Assembly: GCF_019093865.1 (NCBI RefSeq)
Contig: NZ_JABJXD010000002.1
Span: 1 to 64,000 of the forward strand
DNA: 64,000 nt
Direction of reading: 5' to 3'
DNA from: Lentibacillus saliphilus
GTDB lineage: Bacteria; Bacillota; Bacilli; Bacillales; Amphibacillaceae
The position numbers and the translations under genes are program-made. Numbering within the stretch: position 1 is the stretch's first letter; the number at the start of each line of letters is the position of its first letter. This document shows positions 1-8,471 of the stretch, piece after piece. Under the pieces are notes generated by a model. It had not been told where the DNA came from. It did not search any database and saw only the letters and a list, made by a program, of their open reading frames with translations.

Positions 1-44
1 TCAATACCAACGTCATTTGACTTAGAACCAAAATAGAACTTAAA

Positions 45-88
45 CAAACAGGCCGATCGCTCCTTCATAGAGTGATCGGCCTGTTTGA
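45..88. terminator. Terminator-like hairpin near the left edge
   Basis: A nearly perfect inverted repeat (arms around CAGGCCGATC and GATCGGCCTG) with A-rich sequence before it and TTTG after it. It could end a gene lying left of the window, or act on both strands. No gene is visible between position 1 and the permease end at 322. Confidence 0.55.
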
Positions 89-102
89 TGCGTGAATGAA
101 CG

Positions 103-139
103 GGCTGTAAAATGCCCTCTGATTGAATTTTACTTGGGT
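103..139. repeat. Short dispersed repeat, copy 1
   Basis: The stretch starting GGCTGTAAAATGCCC and continuing through CTGATTGA matches a second copy at 8371-8407, with a few substitutions. Both copies lie just beyond gene ends or terminators. The function is unknown. Confidence 0.5.
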
Positions 140-151
140 GAGAATTTACTG

Positions 152-258
152 ATATGCGGCTGATTAACCAAATATGAGCTGCGTTTTGGATATATGCGCT
201 GAAAACTGGAAATATCCGTTACTTTCTCCATATATACGTGTGAAATACATGATATGCG
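152..258. repeat. 20-nt-period array, six cores (array E)
   Basis: Heptamer cores of the form ATATGCG start at 152, 172, 192, 212, 232 and 252, exactly 20 nt apart. Variants are ATATGAG, ATATCCG and ATATACG. The 13-nt spacers share little sequence. It lies between the hairpin at 45-88 and the 3' end of the ABC permease gene. It resembles the four 21-nt arrays elsewhere in the window in design but not in core. Because 20 is not a multiple of three, no reading frame stays open through it, which argues that these arrays are not coding. Confidence 0.75.
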
Positions 259-321
259 TTTAAACGCTCTTATTCATATAAGTGTCAAAAGCGAAAGCGC
301 GAATGAACCTGCAGATGGCAA

Positions 322-2967
322 TTATGATGCGCTTATATCTAATTTTTCCTGGGTGCCAGCCCCAATCTTTTTCTTTAGGTGGTGGCTGATGATGATCCAT
401 GACAAAAATCCGACCATAGCATAAAAGCCAGCGAAAGACGTGAATAAGATGCTTAAGGTCATGAGTTTAAAAGGATACACAATGCTGTAGATGATGCCAC
501 TCATAATTGTTCCGATTGTAATCGCTAAACCGCTCCATAAAAGCACTTCTCTTAAATAAAGGCTGAGAATGTGGCGGGGTTGCCAACCGATTGATCGGAA
601 CTTGATGATCTCTTTTTCCCGTGCCTTTAATAAGGACAATAAACTTTCACTCAAGGTCAATGTTGCTAGGACATAAGCTGCTATGATTAATAGTAGGTGC
701 CAGCGACTTGCTGCCATGTTTACATATTCACCAAGGAGGGTGACACTTGTTTCTGTAACGGTTTCAGTTAACGACACGTAAACAAATGATGCTAACAGAC
801 TAACGACAGTGAGCTGAATAAATGGTGAACGAATAAATGATTTAAAATACGTCATATTTTTGATGACGAGAAATCTATGACCACGGCGTCTTTTTTTAAT
901 GGTCGTTGCTTTAAAAGGTTTAGCTGCTATAAGTTGGCGTACCTTTCGGCGAATAATGCCGAACATAAATATTAGTCCGAGCAATAACGCGGCAAACTGC
1001 CAAAGAAACGGATGTCCAGAAAGACCAGAACCTTGATTGAGTCCAAACAGTAACGGAATCGATAAGACATATGCAACACCGATCACCATTAATAGATCAC
1101 TCATATAAAACTTTAAAATATGGCGCTTCTGCCAGCCGAGCTGATGCATCATGCGTACATTTTCTGCTTGACTCACTTGCCAGAAGGATAAGCGGGTGAA
1201 TACATACAACACTGCCACAATCATAAACAAAAAACCCAGAATAATATTAGTAACTTGCCATTCTTCTATTAGTGTTCCTGCTGCTCCGAGTGTTGTCCAT
1301 GACTGCTCCACGAGTCCCACACCCTCAACGTCAATTTCAACCGTTTGTGGGGAGGCTCCAGCTACAACCGTTGCTTTCAATCCCATTGCTTCGATGTCGC
1401 GAGCGACTTTCTCAATGGTGTTTGCTGCTTCCTTTGTGTACCCGTTGATACCAGCCACTTTGACGCGAATCGCATCGATAGGCTTATCGCCTTTAATGAT
1501 TGCAGCGCTTTCGATGTTCGTAACCCCTCGTGCCGGTGCAGGCACAAAGCTGCCTGGTGTAATTGTCGGAACGAGCTTCTGTTTTTGCTGAGCGTCATCA
1601 CCAGTGTAAAGAACGGGTGCAAATTGATAAATGCCGAGAGGGCTTGATGAAAGTGTTTCCTCATGTTTGCCTGCATCAACCTCTCCGACTGGATCGATGA
1701 TATAAGGAACAAGCTCATCCCGATTTTCCTTGGAGTGAGCATCCGTCATTTTTATACCTTTTTTCTCAATAGCTCTGTAGGTCGGAACGCCTTTATCGTC
1801 ACCTGTAATAGGTATTTTTATAGTGTCGTCTGTGATGTGGTATTGCGGATAATCAGTAAAATAGTGGACATTTAAAAAATTAGAACCGATTAATTGATTA
1901 TACCCAGCATTAAACATGTCACTCTGTTCGTCAAGCAAGGATTCTATTTGACCTTCTTTTGTAACGAAAGGAGCAGAATCAGTTTGATTAAAGCCTTTTA
2001 AGTAAGAGCCGAGATCTAGTTCGTATGCTTGTCTATTATCTTCTTTTAAAGCGATTAACTCATCGACGACTTCGTGATATTCTGGCTCAGACCATCTGAA
2101 TGTATATCGATCAGGGACAGTCTGGGTAACCTTATCCAAGACGTCAAGCTGTAAATGATCTCTATAGTCTTGTATTTCACTCATACTAATGTTGAGGCGA
2201 TCTACATGAAGTTTGCTCGTAAGTGGAACGTTACCACCCAAAATTTCAAGAATAGGGATGACGGCAGAATCTGGATAATGATCATTACGCCACACTTTTC
2301 CCCAGCCACTCTTGGAACCATTTGGATGAATGCCATCAAATTCAATCCCTGTCAATCGTGCCTCTTGCTCGGGATCAATTCCAGCCAGCAAATTATAGAC
2401 CGGTGGCATTTTAAATTGAACAACATTATCTTTACATTCATCAAATAAATCCTCATGGTTATATAGTGCTTGGAAAGCCCCATCTTCAAACGGTGAATCA
2501 AGCTGTATACAGGCATATTGAGGACCGACATCATACGTATTTAACCCATCACTTGTCTGAAACTGCATAAGATACCTTGATGTCGTATCAGGCGGAAATA
2601 CGCTCATCGTTGTGAACAGCCCAGTAAAATACCCTAAAGAGGAGACGGGTGCAGCTATGTCTATGTCTGTTCTCGATTTAATCGATTCCCACTGGTCAAG
2701 TGATATGCCACCTTTCCCGACACCGAGATAGTTTTCGGGTACAAGGCCAAGCTGTTTTTCCATTGGATGCTCATGGTCTGGTGCGCGAACGAGAATGTCA
2801 TATGCCCCTCTAGCATAATGGCTTACATCAGATTCGACCTCCGTCTGAACCGTTTCTAAGGAGGCTCCGGCAAAAGGGATGATGACAAAAATAAGAATAA
2901 GCGCAAGCAGCATCATAGATCTCGTTAGTTTATCACGTTTCAATTGATTGATGAGAAGTCGTTTCAT
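322..2967 (-). CDS. FtsX-like ABC transporter permease with very large extracellular domain (paralog 1)
   Basis: Predicted 881-residue membrane permease of the MacB/FtsX type. One membrane segment lies near residues 18-40. A very large extracytoplasmic domain (about 40-570) follows, and then about seven further membrane segments grouped as three or four near 575-680 and four near 715-860. The ATG start overlaps the stop of the upstream ATPase gene by 4 nt (ATGA), so the two are translationally coupled and form one transporter. The substrate is not evident; relatives handle lipids, peptides or cell-wall compounds. A 864-codon paralog at 15568-18153 shares many stretches, for example SYYARG/SHYARG near residue 50 and GAAGT near residue 560. 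Family assignment is solid, function is not. Confidence 0.85.
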   Translation of the reverse strand: MKRLLINQLKRDKLTRSMMLLALILIFVIIPFAGASLETVQTEVESDVSHYARGAYDILVRAPDHEHPMEKQLGLVPENYLGVGKGGISLDQWESIKSRTDIDIAAPVSSLGYFTGLFTTMSVFPPDTTSRYLMQFQTSDGLNTYDVGPQYACIQLDSPFEDGAFQALYNHEDLFDECKDNVVQFKMPPVYNLLAGIDPEQEARLTGIEFDGIHPNGSKSGWGKVWRNDHYPDSAVIPILEILGGNVPLTSKLHVDRLNISMSEIQDYRDHLQLDVLDKVTQTVPDRYTFRWSEPEYHEVVDELIALKEDNRQAYELDLGSYLKGFNQTDSAPFVTKEGQIESLLDEQSDMFNAGYNQLIGSNFLNVHYFTDYPQYHITDDTIKIPITGDDKGVPTYRAIEKKGIKMTDAHSKENRDELVPYIIDPVGEVDAGKHEETLSSSPLGIYQFAPVLYTGDDAQQKQKLVPTITPGSFVPAPARGVTNIESAAIIKGDKPIDAIRVKVAGINGYTKEAANTIEKVARDIEAMGLKATVVAGASPQTVEIDVEGVGLVEQSWTTLGAAGTLIEEWQVTNIILGFLFMIVAVLYVFTRLSFWQVSQAENVRMMHQLGWQKRHILKFYMSDLLMVIGVAYVLSIPLLFGLNQGSGLSGHPFLWQFAALLLGLIFMFGIIRRKVRQLIAAKPFKATTIKKRRRGHRFLVIKNMTYFKSFIRSPFIQLTVVSLLASFVYVSLTETVTETSVTLLGEYVNMAASRWHLLLIIAAYVLATLTLSESLLSLLKAREKEIIKFRSIGWQPRHILSLYLREVLLWSGLAITIGTIMSGIIYSIVYPFKLMTLSILFTSFAGFYAMVGFLSWIIISHHLKKKIGAGTQEKLDISAS

Positions 2968-3638
2968 ACACTAATAGCCCCTTGAAAGCTTCCGTCTCTA
3001 ATGTACATATTGTGGTCTCCCCATTTAGCAACTTCCGGGTCGTGTGTAACTAATATGATTGTAATGCCTTCATTTTTTTGTAGGTCATAAAGGATGTGTA
3101 AAATGTTCTCTCTGTTTTCTTCATCAAGATTTCCTGTCGGCTCATCGCAAAGCAGTATGCTCGGTTTTCCTAACAACGCCCTAGCAATCGCAGTCCGTTG
3201 CCTTTCACCCCCTGATAATTGTTCAGGTAAGGCATGTTTTCGATGGCTCATGTCCAAGTGCTCCAATAGTTCTTCGGCTCGTTTTTCGAGTTTTTTATGG
3301 TGTTCATATGGCCATTGCGGAAGCATCACATTTTCCATAACGGTAAACTGATCGAATAAACGATAGTCTTGAAAAATGTATCCAGTGACTGTGCGTTTAT
3401 AATGCTGCTTTTCGGTGGAAGTTTTTTTATTGATGTCTGTTCCGTCCACTGTGATCGTTCCACTATGAAGCTGTTCAAGACCAGCGATGACGTTAAGCAA
3501 CGTCGTTTTTCCTGATCCGGACGGCCCTAAAATATTGACCCACTCTCCAGGCTCGACTTGTAAAGAAACGTCTTTTAATGCTTGAACAGGTTGAACACCC
3601 CCGAACATGACTGAAGCATTTTTGATATGTATGGTCAT
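2964..3638 (-). CDS. ABC transporter ATP-binding protein (paralog 1)
   Basis: A 224-residue cytoplasmic ATPase of the MacB/LolD type that energises the permease encoded immediately downstream. Visible motifs are the Walker A GPSGSGKTT near residue 38, signature LSGGERQR near 140, Walker B LLCDEPTGNLD near 160 and the switch histidine in VTHDPE near 198. The start ATG at 3638 is preceded by AAAGGAGGG. The gene overlaps the permease gene by 4 nt. It is closely similar in length and layout to the ATPase at 18171-18851, so the window carries two copies of the same two-gene transporter. Confidence 0.9.
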   Translation of the reverse strand: MTIHIKNASVMFGGVQPVQALKDVSLQVEPGEWVNILGPSGSGKTTLLNVIAGLEQLHSGTITVDGTDINKKTSTEKQHYKRTVTGYIFQDYRLFDQFTVMENVMLPQWPYEHHKKLEKRAEELLEHLDMSHRKHALPEQLSGGERQRTAIARALLGKPSILLCDEPTGNLDEENRENILHILYDLQKNEGITIILVTHDPEVAKWGDHNMYIRDGSFQGAISV

Positions 3639-3990
3639 CTATGAAACCCTCCTTTATTGATCGTTGACTGAGGTCATCATGATGTCTTTAATATGTCGCC
3701 TTTGTTGATAGCGCTTAGATAAATACAGGTCAAGATCTTACTATGATCGTAACATCAACCGATTAAATTATCAATATATTTTGTTTTTTGTATGTTTTAG
3801 TTTTCGGGTGCGTTTTGTATACTTTTCACCAGTACGTACGAGACTTGGGTTGTTGTACAAATGATAACGGCTATTAAACCATAATTAGAGATTTTACTTA
3901 AATGGAAAGAGAACATCCCCATGTAAACCTGTTCCATTTACCCATTGTTTGCATAAACTATCGTAAACTGTAACGAGGAAGTTGATGTGA
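3639..3990. other. Intergenic region between divergent genes
   Basis: About 350 nt between the ABC ATPase gene (minus) and the coiled-coil gene (plus). It must hold promoters for both directions and is AT-rich around 3760-3800. I see no convincing sigma-A box pair, repeat or RNA structure to name. Confidence 0.4.
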
Positions 3991-4743
3991 ATGAAACCTT
4001 TCATGAACACAAATATGCATCCCGATATGTATGAGAACTCGGAGAAGATTACAGCTCCTAATCAAGATTATTATATGAGAAATGCGTTTGATATGTGGAA
4101 ACGCGATCAACAACAGGCGCGAACACAGCTATTTCAAGCGGTTCATCATTTAAATCAGCAGTTTACAATATTATCTACTCAGCACAAAAAAGAGATAGAT
4201 GACATTCGGTCACAGCTTGCGACGCTCGATATGGAGGCGGGTGTACAAGAGCAATTCAGGGAAGAGACAGAAAGGTGGTTAGCCATGCTCGATGAAAACC
4301 AAGGGAAGCTGGAACAATTGCTTGAGCATGATCGTGCCTTTAAACAGACGATTCAACAGGAGATGTCTGATTTGAATGCATCGCAGCAAACTGTCCTTGA
4401 GGAGTTAACCGGTGCACGTACACAGCTGCTGGCGCAAATGGATCGCGTTCTGGAATTGCATGAGCAGGTTACGGAAAGCTTAGCGGCTCATGAAGCAGAA
4501 CAGACGCATTTGGTCAACCGTATGGCAGATCAAGAAGCGCTACTAGAAAAAGTGACACGCCAGATCAGCCATGTTCGCTCGATTTTGTTTGAGCGGTCTA
4601 CCTACCTTGCTGACAAGATTGATGATAGCTGGCGGCAAACGTCAGATTATCTGTACCAATGGGTGAAAGGAAAAGATCAACCATTGACATTGCTTAATAC
4701 GAAAAAGTCAGAACAGACGGAAAGAACGCGTGAAACACAGTGA
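3991..4743 (+). CDS. Hypothetical coiled-coil protein
   Basis: A 250-residue, charged, Gln/Glu-rich protein that I do not recognise. Residues about 35-200 are a long helical, heptad-like stretch full of Q, E, L and A, typical of coiled coil. There is no signal peptide, membrane segment or Cys motif. The first 30 residues are Met/Asn/Pro-rich and probably unstructured, and the last 20 are polar. The start ATG is weakly supported: a GAGGAA sequence lies about 12 nt upstream. It stands alone, with a strong terminator at 4804-4853. A structural or scaffold role is possible but not shown. Confidence 0.7.
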   Translation: MKPFMNTNMHPDMYENSEKITAPNQDYYMRNAFDMWKRDQQQARTQLFQAVHHLNQQFTILSTQHKKEIDDIRSQLATLDMEAGVQEQFREETERWLAMLDENQGKLEQLLEHDRAFKQTIQQEMSDLNASQQTVLEELTGARTQLLAQMDRVLELHEQVTESLAAHEAEQTHLVNRMADQEALLEKVTRQISHVRSILFERSTYLADKIDDSWRQTSDYLYQWVKGKDQPLTLLNTKKSEQTERTRETQ

Positions 4744-4803
4744 GCTCACGTGTCATGAGCTCGTGTTGGACCATCGCTTAAATATGTGTGATGTTGAAAA
4801 ACG

Positions 4804-4853
4804 AAAGGCACCCCGAACCGCCTAGAAAAATAGGCTGTCAGGGTGCCTTTTTC
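4804..4853 (+). terminator. Rho-independent terminator
   Basis: Arms AAAGGCACCC and GGGTGCCTTT enclose an inner GCCTA/TAGGC stem, followed by a T run. It ends the coiled-coil protein gene. Confidence 0.85.
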
Positions 4854-5112
4854 CGTGCGCGTTAACGATAAATAACCATTGCCTTTACTGCTTGCGTAGT
4901 GCCTAAATAACAGAAATGGCGATCGATCCTGACTAATGAGGATGTTTATAATGATATGCAAAATGTAAATGATTGTTTTATAATATACTTACAATTAAAA
5001 AAAGTTACGTGTCAAATGCAAAATGGTTTTTTTGATTAAATAAGGGTGTTGATCATGTGACGGGAGTGAGAGAAAGTGTTTAGGGCATAAAGATAATTTG
5101 AGGAGGGGTTTT
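4854..5112 (+). promoter_or_regulatory. Upstream region of the lipoprotein gene
   Basis: About 260 nt without a gene. A consensus -10 box TATAAT sits at 4979-4984, with a weak -35 (ATGCAA) 17 nt before it. This leaves a leader of about 120 nt before the GTG start at 5113. No riboswitch or operator was recognised in the leader. Confidence 0.4.
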
Positions 5113-5742
5113 GTGAGGAAGTCTTACGTTTGCTTATTCGTGATCATTGTTTTTCTTCTCATGACAACGACCAGTTGTTCAGAAAGTAAAAGCGAAAACA
5201 CGTTACCAACGATTTCAATTGCTCAGGATTCCAATTATGAGAAGACGTTCGATGATTTGGGCTTAGGGATTTTATTTGATTTTAATTTTTATTTGCCCCA
5301 AGCAGATAAGAGGGTGGTTAAGCTATCGGTAGAAAAATACGAGAATGGAAGAAAAGCTTCAGAGCCAGTTGCTCAATTAGTCTACGGGAACAGTCTGAAT
5401 GAGGTCGATGAAGGTCGCTTAGGATTTGGCATGCTTAACACGGATTCTGAAGACATGTTATCGGTGCTTTATTCACCTCATGTCTCACAAATAGATGCTA
5501 TGAATGTTTCATCAGACAGGCCCCGGGCATCGGCCTGGTATTACGCTTTTGGAGAAGAAGAGGAAATCAAACTCACGTTGGGAGAGCCGCAACTGCTTGC
5601 AGCCTATCGGGAAACAGAAAAAAGTGTCATTAAAATAGTTGATTTACAAGATGAAGCATCAGTTCAGCAAATGATTAAAGATCATGACCTCGTCTTACTT
5701 TTAAAACTAACAGTAAAAGAAGGTGAGATAAGTGTGGATTAA
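5113..5742 (+). CDS. Putative lipoprotein of unknown function
   Basis: A 209-residue secreted protein. The N-terminus is a lipoprotein signal: KS followed by a hydrophobic stretch and a lipobox-like LMTTTSC with the lipidated Cys near residue 21. I chose GTG at 5113 because GAGGAGGGG ends about 6 nt before it; an upstream in-frame TTG at 5098 has no Shine-Dalgarno sequence. The mature part is acidic with alternating hydrophobic strands and no recognisable catalytic motif. It lies alone, upstream of the convergent MscS gene. Confidence 0.7.
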   Translation: MRKSYVCLFVIIVFLLMTTTSCSESKSENTLPTISIAQDSNYEKTFDDLGLGILFDFNFYLPQADKRVVKLSVEKYENGRKASEPVAQLVYGNSLNEVDEGRLGFGMLNTDSEDMLSVLYSPHVSQIDAMNVSSDRPRASAWYYAFGEEEEIKLTLGEPQLLAAYRETEKSVIKIVDLQDEASVQQMIKDHDLVLLLKLTVKEGEISVD

Positions 5743-5883
5743 AGGGGGGGTAGGCTATCCAGTTTTTCATTTAAATCTCAATCCTTAGAGGATGAATTAT
5801 TTGATGACACAATCGCTCCTAGTACCGTCTAGGTGGTTTTAAAGGTGGAGTGGTGGGCAGGTTTCAATCAATCTACCGACCGG

Positions 5884-5943
5884 GAAAAAGCACCTGAACA
5901 ACCGAAGATTTGGTTGCCAGATGTCTTTTGCCTAGTGCTTTAA
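5884..5943. terminator. Possible bidirectional terminator
   Basis: AAAAAGCAC and GTGCTTTA form outer arms, with an inner CAACC/GGTTG stem, between the convergent lipoprotein and MscS genes. The loop is asymmetric, so confidence is modest. Confidence 0.4.
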
Positions 5944-7071
5944 TCATGGATCCTGGTTTTCCCGCTCGCTCAGTGTTGGAACAGAGCTCGTGTCCTGATC
6001 AACGAATAGGCGTCTGCTTGGAATGGCGATTGAGACGTTTTCGTGTTCAAGAATCTCGAGGATACGAAGGTTCACATTTTCTCGTGTTTTTAAATACGCG
6101 CCCCAGTCGGTCGTTTTCGTGAAGAAATATAAAAATATGTCCAGGCCATTCTCTTTATATTGGTCAAAAGAAACGAAAATGGTTTCTTGATGAATGCCGT
6201 CATGGTGCTTCAGCATATCTTCAATTTGAGCGACAACGGCTTCTATTTTATGGCGTGGTGTGTCATATGTGAGACGTAAATTGAACGTGATCTGCCTTTT
6301 GCCCATTTTACTCCAATTCGTAATCGATTCGTTCGCTAAGGTCGCGTTCGGGACGGTTACGACCGCTTGAGCAAATGTACGGATTTTCGTGCTTCGGAAT
6401 GTAATATCCTCTACCGTACCTTCCACACTCGGTGTTAAAATCCAGTCATTGATTGTAAATGGCTTTTCGGTAATAATGACGACACCACCGAACAGGTTCG
6501 CAAGTGCATCCTTGGCCGCTAGAGAAAAGGCAAGGCCACCAACACCAAGCCCTGCTATGAGACCACTAATTTGATACCCCAACACTTCAAGGATTATTGT
6601 TGTACTAATGGCGACGACTAAAAATTGCACGGCTCTTGATAGAAATGGAATTAAAATCTCATCTATTTTAATCGACGTTCTTTCATTAATACGTCTAAAC
6701 AGCATGGACGATGATGACGCTAAATTGAACAAGCCCCAGCTTATTAAATATATGACGAACGCTCTGTATAGTTTCAGAAATAATTCATTTTGATGATCTA
6801 GATACGGATAACTTAATATCGCTGCATACACCCCAATGATAATAAAGAACCATTGAACCGGCTTTTCAAACGCGAGCAGCACGTTCGGAAGAAGCGGGTG
6901 CTTCGTTTTACGGCTTATTTTTAATAACAACGCAAAAATATATTTCGTAAATAGCTTACGGAAAAGTAAAAAGACAAGCAGAATCCCGACTGCAATGCCG
7001 AGGTGTTTTAAATGCTCTGCGGATATTAGAAATTGTATGGTCTCATTCGCTGTGATAAATCCCCAATTCAT
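5944..7071 (-). CDS. Mechanosensitive ion channel, MscS family
   Basis: A 375-residue inner-membrane channel that releases solutes when membrane tension rises after hypo-osmotic shock. Four to five membrane segments occupy about residues 20-190. The last one contains the Gly/Ala-rich pore helix (GLIAGLGVGGLAFSLAAKDALANLFGG near 170-195), which is the hallmark of MscS TM3. The soluble beta domain with VPNATLANESITNWSK follows, then the alpha/beta vestibule. The length is typical of the Bacillus YkuT/MscS group. The start ATG at 7071 has GGAGT 9 nt upstream. It is monocistronic. Confidence 0.9.
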   Translation of the reverse strand: MNWGFITANETIQFLISAEHLKHLGIAVGILLVFLLFRKLFTKYIFALLLKISRKTKHPLLPNVLLAFEKPVQWFFIIIGVYAAILSYPYLDHQNELFLKLYRAFVIYLISWGLFNLASSSSMLFRRINERTSIKIDEILIPFLSRAVQFLVVAISTTIILEVLGYQISGLIAGLGVGGLAFSLAAKDALANLFGGVVIITEKPFTINDWILTPSVEGTVEDITFRSTKIRTFAQAVVTVPNATLANESITNWSKMGKRQITFNLRLTYDTPRHKIEAVVAQIEDMLKHHDGIHQETIFVSFDQYKENGLDIFLYFFTKTTDWGAYLKTRENVNLRILEILEHENVSIAIPSRRLFVDQDTSSVPTLSERENQDP

Positions 7072-7376
7072 ATGGCTACTCCAATCGTGTTAATACTTTT
7101 AAGAGTATCATATAGCAACACATCACACATGTAAAGGTGCTAAAAGTGCTAAATATGGTGCTGTTAGATACGATGCAAGCTCTATATTTTGTATAAAAGT
7201 CTTCATTTGCATCATCCTATTAATAGACGCCATAAAAGACCTGCGATAATATGTTAAAACAAAAATAAACACGCATGAAGCTATCAAGGTTCAACTTATC
7301 AGTAAATATCATGTGATTAACATATGATGTAGGTTCATTCATCTATGAAATAGTAGACGCTCATACTGAGTTACCT

Positions 7377-7541
7377 GAAACGGAAGGCGGCGACTCCAGC
7401 GGGAACAGCACGCGTCCGAAGACCCCGCAGAGGTGAGAGGAAGGAAGGTTAAAGACGCGACGTCCTGTCGCAACACCTTCATGACCAACATCCTGTTGGC
7501 CCGAGGCTGAGGCCGTGCCCGCGGAAAGCGTCCGCCTTCAG
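7377..7541. repeat. Bacillaceae-type intergenic palindromic repeat with tandem hairpins
   Basis: The element starts with GAAACGGAAGGCGG and ends with CCGCCTTCAGTGAAAGG, which pair imperfectly. Inside are GC-rich blocks of the form CGGGAACAGCACG and GCCGTGCCCGCGG. Two short perfect hairpins lie between them: GCGAC/GTCGC at 7457-7471 and CCAACA/TGTTGG at 7485-7499, both with a TCC-type loop. I recognise the general pattern from many Bacillaceae intergenic regions but cannot name the family. It fills most of the 570-nt gap between the MscS and small-protein genes. Confidence 0.7.
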
Positions 7542-7642
7542 TGAAAGGTAACGGCGTTATAGCTGAATGTATGTTAGAAAATCACTTAGAATAAATAGGC
7601 TTAAAGCCAATGCCTAAATATATTATAAGAGGGAGGATATTC

Positions 7643-7792
7643 ATGAATAAACAACAGAAATTTAATAAACAGTTCAAGGAACGAAAGCCGCATGGTGAGC
7701 ATCGCAACGGGCGAAAAAGCCCATACAAAAACGCTAGTGTTCATGGTGACGGTGCACCTGATGAATATGTAGACAACACTAAACAGGACTAA
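7643..7792 (+). CDS. Small basic hydrophilic protein
   Basis: A 49-codon reading frame with an excellent ribosome binding site (GAGGGAGGA, 7 nt before ATG). The product begins MNKQQKFNKQFKERK, is rich in Lys, Asn, His and Gly, and has no hydrophobic segment. The family is not recognised. The position, 36 nt before the phosphatase start, suggests co-transcription with it. The strong Shine-Dalgarno sequence and biased composition favour a real gene, but the length leaves doubt. Confidence 0.55.
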   Translation: MNKQQKFNKQFKERKPHGEHRNGRKSPYKNASVHGDGAPDEYVDNTKQD

Positions 7793-7828
7793 CATAAGGG
7801 CTAAGAAGATGGGCTGGAGGTGGTCACA

Positions 7829-8371
7829 TTGACGCATGGTATGTTTCTTGATCGGGACGGGGTTATTAATGAGGTGTTGACAGACCGGGTGAAGTTTGTG
7901 AATAAGCCAGGAGATTTATTTTTTCTAGAAGGTGTTGGACCCGCAATTAAGCAGTTTAATGATCTCGGGTTTAAAGTGTTTGTCATTACCAATCAAGGCG
8001 GCATCGGTCTCGGTTATATGACATCAGCACAGCTTGAGCACATTCATAAAGCCATGGTTGATCGACTCGCTCAATTCGGCGCACATATTGATGACATCGC
8101 TCTTTGTCCCCACAAGCCTCATGCTGGCTGTGCCTGTCGAAAGCCTAAGCCAAAGATGATCGAGGATTTGGCAGAGCGTCATAACGTAGATTTATCAAAA
8201 AGCTGGATGGTTGGAGATCGTGATGTCGACATTCAAGCTGGAAAAAAAGCAGGAACAGGGACGATTCTCGTTGGCGATCGTAACGATTCAAAGGACAAAG
8301 TTGAAGCAGACTTATCGTTTCCCGACCTCGCTGCCGTTGCCGAATGGTTTGCCGCAGAGCAGCACTCATAG
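7829..8371 (+). CDS. HAD-IIIA phosphatase, GmhB family
   Basis: A 180-residue cytoplasmic phosphatase related to D-glycero-D-manno-heptose-1,7-bisphosphate 7-phosphatase and histidinol-phosphatase. Residues 5-12 carry the nucleophile motif FLDRDGVIN, ITNQGGIG follows near 55, and a zinc knuckle C-x-H-x5-C-x-C (CPHKPHAGCAC) lies near 95-105 before RKPKP; GDRDVDI is motif IV. I start at TTG 7829 because GGAGG lies 8 nt before it. The upstream in-frame GTG at 7820 overlaps that Shine-Dalgarno sequence. The substrate in this organism is unknown; a glycan sugar phosphate is plausible. Confidence 0.85.
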   Translation: MTHGMFLDRDGVINEVLTDRVKFVNKPGDLFFLEGVGPAIKQFNDLGFKVFVITNQGGIGLGYMTSAQLEHIHKAMVDRLAQFGAHIDDIALCPHKPHAGCACRKPKPKMIEDLAERHNVDLSKSWMVGDRDVDIQAGKKAGTGTILVGDRNDSKDKVEADLSFPDLAAVAEWFAAEQHS

Positions 8372-8407
8372 GCTGTAAAACGCCCACTGATTGAGCTTCA
8401 TTATATT
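8371..8407. repeat. Short dispersed repeat, copy 2
   Basis: Begins GGCTGTAAAACGCCC directly at the end of the phosphatase gene and matches 103-139. The two copies share about 24 nt with few mismatches. Confidence 0.5.
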
Positions 8408-8413
8408 TGGATG

Positions 8414-8463
8414 AAAAAACGCGCATGAAAGGGGCGTTATGACCCGACACATGCACGTTTTTT
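8414..8463. terminator. Bidirectional terminator
   Basis: AAAAAACGCGCATG pairs with CATGCACGTTTTTT (one G-U), giving T runs on both strands between the convergent phosphatase and yutJ genes. Confidence 0.8.
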
Positions 8464-8471
8464 CTGAAGCT

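Noticed and set aside
1377-1742. Secondary reading frames inside the ABC permease gene
   Set aside because: They lie within a long coding gene with clear membrane topology, and have no independent start signals.
4746-4961. 71-codon minus-strand frame after the coiled-coil gene
   Set aside because: It runs through a clear terminator hairpin and has no ribosome binding site.
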